From positions 1 through 64,000 of the forward strand of contig CASFPN010000016.1 in NCBI GenBank assembly GCA_949296425.1: a stretch of 64,000 bases of DNA, given 5' to 3'. The notes below the pieces were generated by a model. The model had not been told where the DNA came from, ran no database searches, and was given only the letters and a program-made list of their open reading frames with translations. Below, in pieces: positions 41,943-51,145 of this stretch (positions are counted from its first letter, which is position 1; each line of letters opens with the position of its first letter). The DNA is from an uncultured bacterium. Lineage in GTDB: Bacteria; Cyanobacteriota; Vampirovibrionia; Gastranaerophilales; Gastranaerophilaceae. The position numbers and the translations under genes were made by a program.

Positions 41943-43802
41943 ATGAAGAAAATTTTTATATTATTATCAATAATTGTAATTGCTTTATTTACATTTGTCC
42001 AACAAGCTTGTGCCGCTCAGGTGTATAAGTTTACAGATGCGAATTTCGATACTTCAAATTCTATTATTGTACTATCAGCTCAGGATACCGAAACAGGGAA
42101 TGTATTACAGGAAATAAAACCCGTAAAAATGCAGAACCCTTCCCGAGTATATTTTGACATACCTTCATCAATAATTACGTTTCCCAAACAAGATTGGGTG
42201 GTAAAAACAGGGCCTATAAAAGAAGTAAAAATCAACCAGTTCTCAACAAATCCTGATACTGTCAGAGTAGTGTTGTACTATGAAAACGGTTTTAACCCTG
42301 ACAGTATAAAAATTTTAAGGCTGAAAAATAATATTATTATTAAGCTGAAAAACGATGAAATGTGCGACAATGAATATTTTCATAACACATTCAGAGATGA
42401 ACATTCGTCATCAAGTGATTTTTATGAATATATGACAATTACAATGCCAGTAGAACCATCAGGTGACAATATAGTCGGACAAATTCAGGAGGCTTTTAAT
42501 GAACAAGCCGAACAATTTTTTGAAAAAAAAGAACTCAAATTAAACACCAAATATTATTTGAATAATATTACTCCAAAACAAAATTCCGTTCTAATAAACG
42601 GTTTTGGCTCTGTTACAATAGAGCGGCCTATGATTCTTGCCAATCCTACAAGAATTATCTATGATCTTCCAAACACTCTTGTTGACATGAAAATTCGAAA
42701 TAAGGAATACAGAATAAGTGAAACAGAAACTGTTAAAGTCGGACAATTTTCCGTAAACAAAGCAAGAATTGTTATAACAACAGATGCTGTAAAGGAATAT
42801 ATCCCTATATATTCCAGCGATAACCAGTCGCTTATTCTCGCAAATTATCAGAAAATAAATAATTCAACCTTATACAATACATCAAGTAATGCAATTGCAT
42901 ACAACAAAGAAAAAATAGATTCGCTAACTGAATCAATGATTTTAAAGTTCGATTCACCTATTGTTCACGGACTTGACAGGTATAATGACAAAATTATTTT
43001 TTATCTTTACAATGTTTCAAAATATAATGATGAAAATTTCAAGGCCGCATACAAAGGTACATTATTTGAAGATGCATATATAGATTTAATGCCTAAAATA
43101 GGTCTTAAACTTACAATTCCGATTGAACAGGATGCGATTGTAAGTACATATCTCGGAGCTGACGGCAGAAGTTTAAAAATAAAAATAAAAGAATCCAAAA
43201 AGAAAGCCGAAAATCCTGTACAGTCAATTATCTTAAATCCTGTTGTTCCGACAGAACATGGAAACGCCACTAAAAAAGTGGTAATTGATGCAGGTCACGG
43301 CGGCAAAGATGTAGGCGCTATAGGAGGCGGCATTCATGAAAAAGATATAACCCTTGATGTTGCAAAACGTGTTGAAAAACTTTTGAGGAAAAAAGGTTAC
43401 AGCGTAATGATGACTAGAGATGATGATATTTATGTTTCTCTGCAGGACAGAGTATCCATAAGCGAGAATTATCAACCTGATATCTTTGTAAGTATTCACG
43501 TAAATTCAAGTGTAAGGCCGGAAATAACCGGAGTAGAAACGCATTACTATCATCAGGAAAGTATTTCGCTTGCCCAAACAGTTCATTCTTCTCTTGCAAG
43601 TGCAGTACAGTCGCCAAACCGCGGCTTGTTTAAATCGAAATTTTATGTTATAAATCATACAACATCTCCGGCAATTCTTGTTGAAATAGGATTTATTTCA
43701 AACAGCTCAGAGAGAAGCCAGCTTGTCGGAGAAAAACGCAAACAGGCTACAGCCAAAGCAATAGCAGACGGAGTACAGGATTATTTTAAACAGTATAAAT
43801 AA
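41943..43802 (+). CDS. amiC: N-acetylmuramoyl-L-alanine amidase with AMIN domains
   Basis: 619 aa. Signal peptide MKKIFILLSIIVIALFTFVQQACA, two AMIN-like beta domains (about 25-125 and 200-300) for septal targeting, a linker domain, and a C-terminal Amidase_3 zinc hydrolase (about 440-618). The zinc ligands lie in VVIDAGHGG, the Glu in HEKDIT and the His in SIHVNSS; the catalytic Glu is in LVEIGFISN. It cuts peptide stems from glycan during cell separation. Its last 23 nt overlap the best start of murI, so the two cell-wall genes are coupled. Confidence 0.93.
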   Translation: MKKIFILLSIIVIALFTFVQQACAAQVYKFTDANFDTSNSIIVLSAQDTETGNVLQEIKPVKMQNPSRVYFDIPSSIITFPKQDWVVKTGPIKEVKINQFSTNPDTVRVVLYYENGFNPDSIKILRLKNNIIIKLKNDEMCDNEYFHNTFRDEHSSSSDFYEYMTITMPVEPSGDNIVGQIQEAFNEQAEQFFEKKELKLNTKYYLNNITPKQNSVLINGFGSVTIERPMILANPTRIIYDLPNTLVDMKIRNKEYRISETETVKVGQFSVNKARIVITTDAVKEYIPIYSSDNQSLILANYQKINNSTLYNTSSNAIAYNKEKIDSLTESMILKFDSPIVHGLDRYNDKIIFYLYNVSKYNDENFKAAYKGTLFEDAYIDLMPKIGLKLTIPIEQDAIVSTYLGADGRSLKIKIKESKKKAENPVQSIILNPVVPTEHGNATKKVVIDAGHGGKDVGAIGGGIHEKDITLDVAKRVEKLLRKKGYSVMMTRDDDIYVSLQDRVSISENYQPDIFVSIHVNSSVRPEITGVETHYYHQESISLAQTVHSSLASAVQSPNRGLFKSKFYVINHTTSPAILVEIGFISNSSERSQLVGEKRKQATAKAIADGVQDYFKQYK

Positions 43803-44580
43803 TAACCCCATAGCATTTTTTGATTCCGGAGTAGGCGGACTGACAGTATTTGAAAAAGTTAAAAAGCTTCTTCCTGACGAAAACTATCTTTACTTCGGCG
43901 ATACCCAAAATATGCCATACGGAGAAAAAACAGAAGCTCAACTTATTGAATTCGCGGACAAAATTTTCAAATTTTTTGAAAGCAAAAATGCCAAAGCTGT
44001 AGTAATGGCCTGCAACACAACATCAGCAATAACTTATGAAAAACTAAAAGATAACTATAACTTTAAAATTTATCCGATTATTCAATCCGTATGTTCGACT
44101 CTTGCAAAACTTGAAGGAGTAAATAAACTGGGAATAATCGCAACTCCGGCAACAATAAACTCTCACAGTTATTCAAAAGAAATTTTCAAATATAATAAAA
44201 ATATGCAGGTATTTGAACTTGCAGCCCCCAATTGGGTAAGAATTGTTGAAGAACACAGAATTACTCAACCGCAAAGTATTATACAGATTGAAGAAATTCT
44301 TGATATAATGAACAATTTTGCTCCTGACAAAATAGTTCTTGCCTGTACACATTACCCATATTTAATGAGTGTTCTGAAAAAATTCATGCCGGAAAACAAA
44401 TTTATAGACCCGTCTTTATATTTTGCAAAAAATATCAAAGAAGATTTAACAAATTTAAATTTGTTAAACAATAAATTTGAATACGAAAAATTTTATGTCA
44501 GCTCTAATCCTGAAAATTTTAAAACAGCCTCCGCATTATTTTACAAATTGGACGAACTTCCCGAAATTATAAATCTTTAA
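43780..44580 (+). CDS. murI: Glutamate racemase, non-standard start codon
   Basis: Makes D-glutamate for peptidoglycan. FFDSGVGGLTVFEK, YFGDTQNMPYG, the two catalytic Cys (MACNTTSA, C78; LACTHYPY, C189) and typical length are present. No ATG, GTG or TTG exists in frame between the stop at 43762 and ATG 43912, and that ATG would delete the FDSGVGG motif. An ATT at 43780 with GGAG 6 nt upstream gives a full 266-aa enzyme; ATT 43783 and ATA 43810 are alternatives. Translation probably re-initiates after amiC. Overlaps the convergent DUF3326 gene by 14 nt. Confidence 0.9.
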   Translation: MILNSINNNPIAFFDSGVGGLTVFEKVKKLLPDENYLYFGDTQNMPYGEKTEAQLIEFADKIFKFFESKNAKAVVMACNTTSAITYEKLKDNYNFKIYPIIQSVCSTLAKLEGVNKLGIIATPATINSHSYSKEIFKYNKNMQVFELAAPNWVRIVEEHRITQPQSIIQIEEILDIMNNFAPDKIVLACTHYPYLMSVLKKFMPENKFIDPSLYFAKNIKEDLTNLNLLNNKFEYEKFYVSSNPENFKTASALFYKLDELPEIINL

Positions 44581-45541
44581 CAGACTTTAAACATGTATCA
44601 TAATCCGGCATCTCAATAATTTTACCGCTAATTTTATCGGGAGTAATATTCAGAGCTGTAACATTCTCCTTTACGGCAAAAACCTTTATATCACGTTTAA
44701 TACATTCAAAAACAGGGGCACAACCTAAAGAATCATAAGGCATTACAAGATAATCGAGATTATCTATGCTTATACCTCCGTTATTAGTAAATAAAGGGGC
44801 GTTATTTAAACCGAGCAAAATACACGGCAAAAAAGTAGGAGTAATATACTCAGATGCCACACGTCCGTCAACCAAATCAGAATAAATCCGATAATCGGCA
44901 AAAGCCGGAGAATGTGCACATGGAACCTTTAATTCTTTTGAAATATAATGAGATAAAACAGCTTCAACACCTCCGACAGGATCTGTTCCTATACCGTTTG
45001 CATAATCAGGATTTTCATCCTGCGGATCATCAAACATACATACTATTGCTACAGCATTACATCCTTGCTGTAAAAGTTTTTCACAGGCAGATTTCAATGT
45101 ATTAATATTCCGGACATATCCGGTTGAAATACCGCTGTTTTCGATATTAAAACCGACTCCAACCTCGCAATCGGTCATTGTAAAATCTTGAATATCAATA
45201 CCGTATACAGCTTTAACTGCATTTATTGTATTAATATGTATATTCAAAACATCGCGAGGTATTGCCCTGTCAAATACAACTCCTATTTTATTATCCATTG
45301 AAGGCTTCAAATTAATATTACCTTTAAAAAATTCATCCAGGGAATAACCTTCAACATAAAGCATATTGTTATTAATCCCAGAAAAACCTCCTGCATTTAC
45401 AACATTAGGATTGACAATAAGTTTTGACTCTTTTGCAAATTTTCTTGCATAAGGACTTGCATCGCCAGCATAACCTCCAATTGAAGCACCAATACCGGTT
45501 GGAACAACAAAAGCACCTAATTTTTCTCCGTTTTCAAGCAT
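44567..45541 (-). CDS. DUF3326 protein
   Basis: 324 aa from the ATG at 45541 (MLENGEKLGAFVVPTGIGAS). The longer in-frame extension is rejected because a terminator hairpin (45558-45586) lies in it. Conserved pieces are VPTGIGASIGGYAGDASP, NPNVVNAGGFSG, GIGTDPVGGVEA and PYDSLGCAPVFECI. The family is widespread in cyanobacteria and plastid-bearing plants with no established role; its presence supports a cyanobacteria-related host. Convergent with murI. Confidence 0.85.
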   Translation of the reverse strand: MLENGEKLGAFVVPTGIGASIGGYAGDASPYARKFAKESKLIVNPNVVNAGGFSGINNNMLYVEGYSLDEFFKGNINLKPSMDNKIGVVFDRAIPRDVLNIHINTINAVKAVYGIDIQDFTMTDCEVGVGFNIENSGISTGYVRNINTLKSACEKLLQQGCNAVAIVCMFDDPQDENPDYANGIGTDPVGGVEAVLSHYISKELKVPCAHSPAFADYRIYSDLVDGRVASEYITPTFLPCILLGLNNAPLFTNNGGISIDNLDYLVMPYDSLGCAPVFECIKRDIKVFAVKENVTALNITPDKISGKIIEMPDYDTCLKSVKDL

Positions 45542-45557
45542 ATATTTATAATACAAC

Positions 45558-45586
45558 AAAAAAGCAGTATAAAACTGCTTTTTTAT
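45558..45586 (-). terminator. Intrinsic terminator
   Basis: AAAAGCAGT-loop-ACTGCTTTTTT. On the minus strand it follows the 129-aa coiled-coil gene (stop at 45609) and precedes the DUF3326 start. Confidence 0.8.
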
Positions 45587-45608
45587 CATTGTTATATTAA
45601 TTTAATGC

Positions 45609-45998
45609 TTATTGTTGAGCTCCGCCGTATGAGAAGTCGTTTTTAATGTTGGTTTGAAGTAATTTTGTCCAAGAACTTTCAAATGTGTTAACTTCATTCA
45701 ACTGTGTTTCAAGGTTATTTTTCTCAAGTTCAAGTTCTTCTTCCCAGGAGTTAATATTAGCCAGATCAAGTTCATGCTCCTGCTGGCATCTTTCTGTCAA
45801 CAATTCATAAGTTTCAGGGTCTTGTTCATAATAATTGTAATAAATCTCGTCCAGCTGATCATTGTATTTTGCCTGATTTTCAGCTGTTTGCTTGGATGAA
45901 TTAAGCAGATTCATCATAACTGTAGACAATTTTTCATTGATTAAAGATTTTTGTTTAGTGTAAAGTAACAATGTTTCATGAATATTTGAAATAGCCAT
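45609..45998 (-). CDS. Small coiled-coil protein
   Basis: 129 aa, almost entirely helical with heptad-like acidic and Gln/Leu stretches (MAISNIHETLLLYTKQKSLI, EEELELEKNNLETQLNEV). No signal peptide; ends FSYGGAQQ. RBS GAGAGGCGAGAACG before the ATG. Size and character resemble the 169-aa protein at 47042 and secretion-related coiled-coil proteins, but no family is recognised. Confidence 0.6.
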   Translation of the reverse strand: MAISNIHETLLLYTKQKSLINEKLSTVMMNLLNSSKQTAENQAKYNDQLDEIYYNYYEQDPETYELLTERCQQEHELDLANINSWEEELELEKNNLETQLNEVNTFESSWTKLLQTNIKNDFSYGGAQQ

Positions 45999-46308
45999 CG
46001 TTCTCGCCTCTCTTCTTTTGTTATCTTATATATATAAACAAATTTAGGTATTTACGATTTCAGCAAAAGCAGATTTCGTTACATTTGTTAACATAAAAAA
46101 TAATTATTATAATCATAATAATAACAAAGCCGGCTTGTTGTTTAGCAAACATTGATTGTTTTTTGCTAAATGCCGGATTATTTTTATCTTAAGTGCGCAA
46201 AGTACACTGTAATGGCTTATAATCCTGGAGTATGTCCTCTGAGATAATATTTATGATGTATTTATTTATTTTTATACTATAATATACTTATTATATAGGA
46301 GAGCAAAT
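45999..46308. other. Intergenic region with palindromic REP-like repeat and clpP promoter area
   Basis: 46128-46183 is an imperfect palindrome (GCCGGCTTGTTGTTTAGC .. TTTGCTAAATGCCGG), related to 57472-57530. The clpP upstream part contains TATACTATAATATAC about 30 nt before the ATG, a likely -10. Nothing else is seen. Confidence 0.55.
46128..46183. repeat. REP-like palindromic repeat, copy A
   Basis: Stem TTTAGCAAA / TTTGCTAAA inside outer GCCGG arms. The reverse complement matches copy B at 57472-57530 over most of its length (CCGGCATTTAGC, ACAATCAATGTTTGC, AAACAACA, GCCGGCT). Confidence 0.7.
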
Positions 46309-46923
46309 ATGGATCAGCAAACTTACATGAAAATTATGGGCTATGTCCCTACGGTTATAGAAGCTTCATCACGCGGTGAACGTTCTTTTGATATCTTTTC
46401 AAGATTATTGAGAGAAAGAATAATATTTTTAGGAACAGAAATTGATGATGATGTGGCGAATTCAATTGTTGCACAGCTTCTTTTGCTTGACAGCGAAAAT
46501 TCCGAAAAAGATATTATGCTTTATATAAACAGCCCGGGTGGTGTAATAACCGCAGGTATGGCAATTTATGATACAATGCAGCTTATCAAATCTGATGTTT
46601 CAACAATATGTCTTGGTGATGCTGCTTCAATGGGAGCATTTCTTCTCTGTTCAGGGACTAAAGGAAAACGAATGGCTCTTCCAAATGCAAGGGTAATGAT
46701 TCACCAGCCTTTAGGAGGTGCTAAAGGTCAGGCTACCGATATTGAAATAGAAGCCAAAGAAATTTTAAGAATGAAAGATATGCTCATAGGAATTATCGCA
46801 GAAAATTCTGGCCAGCCTGTTGAAAAAGTTAAAGAAGACTGTGAACGCGATCACTTCTTAACAGCCCAACAAGCCTTGGAATACGGGCTTATTGATAAAG
46901 TTATTACTAAGAATAATAAATAA
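46309..46923 (+). CDS. clpP: ATP-dependent Clp protease proteolytic subunit
   Basis: 204 aa, normal length. The catalytic triad is S107 (GDAASMGAF), H132 (MIHQPLGG) and D181 (CERDHF), with the oligomer-handle helix and the [18 protein letters not shown] substrate groove intact. It forms a 14-mer barrel serving Clp ATPases. RBS AGGAGAG. A terminator follows at 46956-46987, so it is monocistronic; clpX is not adjacent. Confidence 0.97.
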   Translation: MDQQTYMKIMGYVPTVIEASSRGERSFDIFSRLLRERIIFLGTEIDDDVANSIVAQLLLLDSENSEKDIMLYINSPGGVITAGMAIYDTMQLIKSDVSTICLGDAASMGAFLLCSGTKGKRMALPNARVMIHQPLGGAKGQATDIEIEAKEILRMKDMLIGIIAENSGQPVEKVKEDCERDHFLTAQQALEYGLIDKVITKNNK

Positions 46924-46955
46924 TTAATTTACAAAACTTAACAAATAGGCCAAAA

Positions 46956-46987
46956 ACATGCAATTTCTTATAGTTGCATGTTTTTAT
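46956..46987 (+). terminator. clpP terminator
   Basis: ACATGCAA, 10-nt loop, TTGCATGT then TTTTATAT. Confidence 0.8.
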
Positions 46988-47041
46988 ATAATTGTAGGTT
47001 AAAAAAAGGTTAGTTATAAAACTTAGGTAGGAGTAAATGAT

Positions 47042-47551
47042 ATGTTAGTTTTTGCATATCGAAAATTACAACTGAATCATCAGCGGAACGATTTGCAATA
47101 TCGTCTGTTGGAACTGACGAAAAAATTATCTGATATGCAGCAATATTCCGCAAATATAGCTGACGGGTCAGTATCAATGAGTGATATGATGAATACTCCG
47201 GGATCAATGTTCGGCAGGCAAATGATGTATATGCAATATGCCCACAATAATGCATTGATGAGCGCCCAACAAAACATGGCAATGATGCAGCCTATGATTG
47301 CAACTCAAATGCAGCAAATGCCAAACCCACAGTATCAGGCAATGTATCAGCAATGGATATTTAAAAGTTTATACACGCAAGCCAGAGAACAAGTAGGCAA
47401 ACAAGAGGCAAAACTGTTAAATGAACAGGAAAAACAAATTCAGGCGGAAAAAGCTAAAATAGAAACACAGCTACAAATGGTGGAACAGGAATATCAATCG
47501 GTCAAACAGGCCGAACAGGAAGCTATAAAATTATTTAAGCCTGAATATTAA
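47042..47551 (+). CDS. Met/Gln-rich coiled-coil protein
   Basis: 169 aa. N-terminal helix (RNDLQYRLLELTKKLSDM), a Met/Gln-rich middle (SAQQNMAMMQPMIATQMQQM) and a C-terminal coiled coil (about 115-165). No signal peptide. RBS TAGGAG. Family unknown; its pattern resembles the acidic coiled-coil protein at 45609 on the other side of clpP. Confidence 0.6.
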   Translation: MLVFAYRKLQLNHQRNDLQYRLLELTKKLSDMQQYSANIADGSVSMSDMMNTPGSMFGRQMMYMQYAHNNALMSAQQNMAMMQPMIATQMQQMPNPQYQAMYQQWIFKSLYTQAREQVGKQEAKLLNEQEKQIQAEKAKIETQLQMVEQEYQSVKQAEQEAIKLFKPEY

Positions 47552-47596
47552 TTAAGGATTTAACAACCCCAACCCCTATCCTTGACTAACCTTTAT

Positions 47597-47626
47597 AAGG
47601 AGTTCGTTTAATGCGGACTCCTTTTT
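47597..47626. terminator. Bidirectional terminator
   Basis: AAGGAGTTCG / CGGACTCCTT with a 7-nt loop and a T-run, between the coiled-coil gene and the convergent cyclo-ligase gene (stop at 47625). Confidence 0.75.
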
Positions 47627-48137
47627 ACCATGAAATAACAGAGTCAACTCTGCAATCAAAAACATCATGCGGTAATTTTTCAATGACAAGTTTTGAAGAA
47701 ATAGGCAAAATTGTCTTAAAATTTTTATACCGTGAAAGAAACCTGTCATAAAAACCGCCTCCGTAACCCAGTCTGTATCCTTCTTTGTCAGCCATTAATG
47801 CCGGAACAAATATAAGATCAAGAATTTGAGGATTAACAGGATTTGAACATGGTTCTTGTATATAAAAATCTGAAAGTTCCAGCTCATCACCTTTTTTAAA
47901 AGGACAAACAAGAATTTCACTTCCAAAAACTTTTGGCAGATAAAAGTTTTTATTGTCATCTAAAAGAGAAAGTAAATTTATTTCATATTTTTTCGGATAA
48001 AAAAGCATAACATTTCGGGCCTGCCGGTAAATCTTATTTTGCCTGATTTGCTGTACAATATTTAAACTTGTCCCCTCAATATCAAGCCCTTTTCGTATAA
48101 GTTTTGCTTTTACTCTTAAGTCTGTTTTATTATCCAT
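47625..48137 (-). CDS. 5-formyltetrahydrofolate cyclo-ligase
   Basis: 170 aa from the ATG at 48137 (MDNKTDLRVKAKLIRKGL). The longer frame would run into the divergent cobO start. It converts 5-formyl-THF to 5,10-methenyl-THF using ATP. Family signatures: basic N-terminal helix (LRVKAKLIRK), LFYPKKYEINL, LIFVPALMADKEGYRLGYGGGFYDRFL. The divergent gene is cobO with 22 bp between starts, so the promoters overlap. Confidence 0.92.
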   Translation of the reverse strand: MDNKTDLRVKAKLIRKGLDIEGTSLNIVQQIRQNKIYRQARNVMLFYPKKYEINLLSLLDDNKNFYLPKVFGSEILVCPFKKGDELELSDFYIQEPCSNPVNPQILDLIFVPALMADKEGYRLGYGGGFYDRFLSRYKNFKTILPISSKLVIEKLPHDVFDCRVDSVISW

Positions 48138-48159
48138 AATTTTAGTATATAATAAAAAT

Positions 48160-48738
48160 ATGAAAGACTTTTGCAACAATGAATTAATAAATCCTAATTG
48201 GGCAAAACACGGATATATACAGGTTTATACCGGAAATGGCAAAGGCAAAACTACTGCATCACTGGGACTTGCAATGAGAGCTTTAGGGCGGTGCTGGAAA
48301 GTTCTCATTATAATGTTTACAAAGGGCGGGGATGATTATGGTGAGTTAAATTCTTTTAGGAATTTATCACCGCAAATATCACAAAATCTGACTATAATTC
48401 AAGCTGGTTTGGACAGAATTGTATATTCCGACAACAAAAATAAAAATGATGAAAAAGAAATCAAAAAAGGGTGGGAATTGGCTAAAAAAGCAATCAAAAA
48501 CGACGAATACAACCTTATAATCCTTGATGAAGCAAATATTGCAATAGACTTAGGCTTTATTGATGTTGATGAAGTTGTTGAGGTTCTAAAAAACAAACCA
48601 GAAGAAATGGAAATTGTATTAACAGGCAGAAACGCTAATCAAAAAATTATTGATATAGCGCATCTTGTATCTGAAATTCAACCTGTTAAACATTACTGGG
48701 ATACTGGTATTGCTGCCCGCAAGGGTATTGAATATTAA
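48160..48738 (+). CDS. cobO: Cob(I)alamin adenosyltransferase (CobO/BtuR type), copy 1
   Basis: 192 aa. Walker A GNGKGKTTASLGLAMRALG, then VLIIMFTKGG, LIILDEANIAID and VLTGRNANQKIID. Transfers the adenosyl group from ATP to cob(I)alamin or corrinoid precursors. It is about 15 residues longer at the N-terminus than the second copy at 56719 and clearly diverged, so it is not a recent duplication. No RBS is visible upstream of the ATG, so it may be leaderless. No other cobalamin genes are nearby. Confidence 0.93.
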   Translation: MKDFCNNELINPNWAKHGYIQVYTGNGKGKTTASLGLAMRALGRCWKVLIIMFTKGGDDYGELNSFRNLSPQISQNLTIIQAGLDRIVYSDNKNKNDEKEIKKGWELAKKAIKNDEYNLIILDEANIAIDLGFIDVDEVVEVLKNKPEEMEIVLTGRNANQKIIDIAHLVSEIQPVKHYWDTGIAARKGIEY

Positions 48739-49675
48739 ATTTTAACCGGATAATAATCAGGAATTTTCCATCCGTTGCAATAAATAAGTGCAGCACAATA
48801 ATGAGACGGGTAAACTCCTTCTCCGCTGTAATTAACACTTTTGCACCGATCAATGAAAGTATCCAAATTGTTTTGAATATATGTACAGGTCCAGTTTCTG
48901 TAAGTTCTCGGGAAAACAGAAACAGCGGTTTTATCGGTAGATATGCTTATGCTGAATGAAAATACATCTTTTCCTTCTATCAAATGAGAAGGTTTAGCAC
49001 CTGTCGGCAAAATAAAAGAAAAATTTCCCAAAACTATATCTTGTAGTCCCCACATAGAAAGCATAACTGCGCCGCCATCAGAAAGCTGAATCCATGGCAT
49101 ATTGTCAGTATTATTAAAATCCCACAAAGGTCCTTCACCATCTGCAGCATAAATTTTATAATAAAGTTTATCCGTGTCAGCATGAACATTTATTTGTCTA
49201 TCAACAATTGACAAGTAAGGTGCAAAATATTTTTGAAAAAATTTTTCAGTTTTCTCCGGATTATTTGTAAGCTGCCACTCCCAATTTATTGCAGGTCCGT
49301 TATCAGCCTCCGAACGCTGAATAGCCTGATTTAAAATACTATAATATTTTTTTAAGGAGGTTTCAACAACATGCTTTCTGTAATTATTAACAACAGAAGG
49401 AATAGTCATCGCAGCAACCACACCTATGATGCCGAGGGTAATTAATATTTCAGCGAGTGTAAAGGCGGCTTTCTTTTTTAATGAATGGTGATGAGTAAAG
49501 CGTGAAGCAATTTTCTCTGCTCCCACTCTCACAGGGAGAAGGAAAATTTTACGATACTTCTTAGTACCATAATATCTTACGAGCTTTAAATAGCTTGACT
49601 TCCTGACCTCTTGCCTTTTCTCTAGCTCAGGAGTGCCCCCCCCCCGAAATTACAATTCTTTACAATCTTTTTCAT
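48735..49675 (-). CDS. Type IV prepilin-like protein with poly-G tract and long basic leader
   Basis: The reliable part (48735-49532 frame) has a basic leader, then KKKAAFTLAEILITLGIIGV, a classic prepilin signal (cleavage A^F or nearby, Glu+5). The C-terminus has GKDVFSFSIS and YCNGWKIPDYYP. The frame is open upstream without any stop to a run of 10 G (49636-49645). Beyond it lies an ATG (49675, AAAGAGGT RBS) reading MKKIVKNCNF. With 10 G this ATG frame stops at 49622; with 11 or 8 G it would read through into the pilin, adding a roughly 65-residue leader. A GTG at 49532 is an alternative start. Convergent with cobO, overlapping by 4 nt. Confidence 0.8.
49636..49645. repeat. Homopolymer G10 (minus strand) in second prepilin gene
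   Basis: Ten C on the plus strand. The coding-strand context AATTTC-G10 matches AACTTC-G11 of the first prepilin gene. Positioned after a ten-codon start segment, as in phase-variable genes. Confidence 0.9.
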
Positions 49676-49740
49676 AAATCTGACCTCTTTTTGTGCAACA
49701 TGTTTATTATAACAGATATTTTTTTGTTTTTCAACAAAAA

Positions 49741-49770
49741 AATGAGCCTGTTTCCAGGCTCATTTTTTTA
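49741..49770 (-). terminator. tuf terminator
   Basis: AATGAGCCTG, loop TTTC, CAGGCTCATT with A and T runs on both sides, 20 nt after the tuf stop. Confidence 0.88.
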
Positions 49771-49789
49771 ATTATAGTTGTTAATCTTA

Positions 49790-50998
49790 TTATTCAATAA
49801 TTTTATCAACAACACCTGCACCAACTGTATGACCGCCTTCTCTGATAGCGAATCTCATACCTTCTTCAATAGCAACAGGAGCGATAAGTTCAACTTCCAT
49901 TACAACGTTGTCACCAGGCATAACCATTTGACCGTCGAATTTGATTGAACCAGTTACGTCAGTTGTTCTGATATAGAACTGAGGTCTGTAACCAGGGAAG
50001 AACGGTGTATGACGTCCGCCTTCTTCTTTAGTCAATACATAAACGTTAGCTGTAAATTTAGTATGCGGGTGAATTGTACCAGGTTTAGCAAGTACTTGAC
50101 CACGCTGAATATCAGTTTTGTCGATACCACGAAGCAATGCACCAATGTTGTCACCTGCTTGACCTTGGTCAAGAGATTTTCTGAACATTTCAACACCGGT
50201 AACAGTTGTTTTCTTAGTTTCGCCTAAACCAACGATTTCAACTTCATCACCAACTTTAACAACACCACGTTCTACACGGCCTGTAGCAACAGTACCACGA
50301 CCTGTGATAGAGAATACGTCTTCAACAGGCATCAAGAACGGTTTGTCCAAATCACGAACAGGTGTCGGGAAGTAAGAATCGATAGCATCCATCAATTCCC
50401 AAATTTTGTCAACCCATTTGTCTTCACCACGAGCTATTTTCGGGTTAGCTTGAGCTGCTTCAAGAGCTTTCAAAGCTGAACCGTGGATGAACGGGATATT
50501 GTCGCCGTCAAATTCGTAAGAAGAAAGAAGTTCTCTAACTTCCATTTCAACCAATTCTAACAATTCCGGATCATCAACCATATCACATTTGTTAAGGAAT
50601 ACAACCAAGTTAGGAACACCAACCTGACGAGCTAACAAGATGTGTTCACGAGTCTGAGGCATAGCACCGTCAGTTGCAGCTACAACAAGGATAGCACCGT
50701 CCATCTGAGCAGCACCTGTAATCATGTTTTTAACATAGTCAGCGTGACCCGGGCAGTCAACGTGAGCATAGTGTCTTGTTGCTGTTTCATATTCTACGTG
50801 CGCAGTAGAGATAGTAATACCTCTTGCTTTTTCTTCCGGAGCTGCGTCAATTTCATCAAATTTTTTCAATGCAGCTTGTCCTGCAGCAGCCAATACAGCT
50901 GTGATAGCTGCTGTCAATGTTGTTTTACCGTGGTCAACGTGGCCAATTGTACCGATGTTAACGTGCGGTTTGGTACGTTCGTACTTTTCTCTAGCCAT
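49790..50998 (-). CDS. tuf: Elongation factor Tu
   Basis: 402 aa. G1 loop GHVDHGKT (about 19-26), G2 RGITIST, G3 [13 protein letters not shown]4 NKCDM, then domains II and III ending in [11 protein letters not shown]. Brings aminoacyl-tRNA to the ribosome. It stands alone with its own promoter and terminator, away from fusA and rpsG. A 12-nt GC-richer coding style typical of high expression is evident compared with neighbours (many GTT, GCT, GAA codons). Confidence 0.98.
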   Translation of the reverse strand: MAREKYERTKPHVNIGTIGHVDHGKTTLTAAITAVLAAAGQAALKKFDEIDAAPEEKARGITISTAHVEYETATRHYAHVDCPGHADYVKNMITGAAQMDGAILVVAATDGAMPQTREHILLARQVGVPNLVVFLNKCDMVDDPELLELVEMEVRELLSSYEFDGDNIPFIHGSALKALEAAQANPKIARGEDKWVDKIWELMDAIDSYFPTPVRDLDKPFLMPVEDVFSITGRGTVATGRVERGVVKVGDEVEIVGLGETKKTTVTGVEMFRKSLDQGQAGDNIGALLRGIDKTDIQRGQVLAKPGTIHPHTKFTANVYVLTKEEGGRHTPFFPGYRPQFYIRTTDVTGSIKFDGQMVMPGDNVVMEVELIAPVAIEEGMRFAIREGGHTVGAGVVDKIIE

Positions 50999-51064
50999 GA
51001 GATTAATCTCCTTTTTTCTACTTATACTACAATACTAATTTGGTATTTTAAGCCATACTATTAT

Positions 51065-51092
51065 ATAATATTTGCTCAATATTTTTTGTCAA
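51065..51092 (-). promoter_or_regulatory. tuf promoter
   Basis: On the minus strand TTGACA (51087-51092), 16-nt spacer, TATTAT (51065-51070). Predicted start near 51058, giving a leader of about 60 nt with AAAGGAG before the tuf ATG. Confidence 0.65.
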
Positions 51093-51100
51093 CAGAACAG

Positions 51101-51142
51101 AAAAAGCATGGCCTGATAAAACTGCTCAGATCATGCTTTTTT
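51101..51142 (-). terminator. nusA terminator
   Basis: AAAAAGCATG and CATGCTTTTTT arms around an interior GCCTGA/TCAGAT step, directly after the nusA stop and upstream of the tuf promoter. Confidence 0.75.
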
Positions 51143-51145
51143 AAA

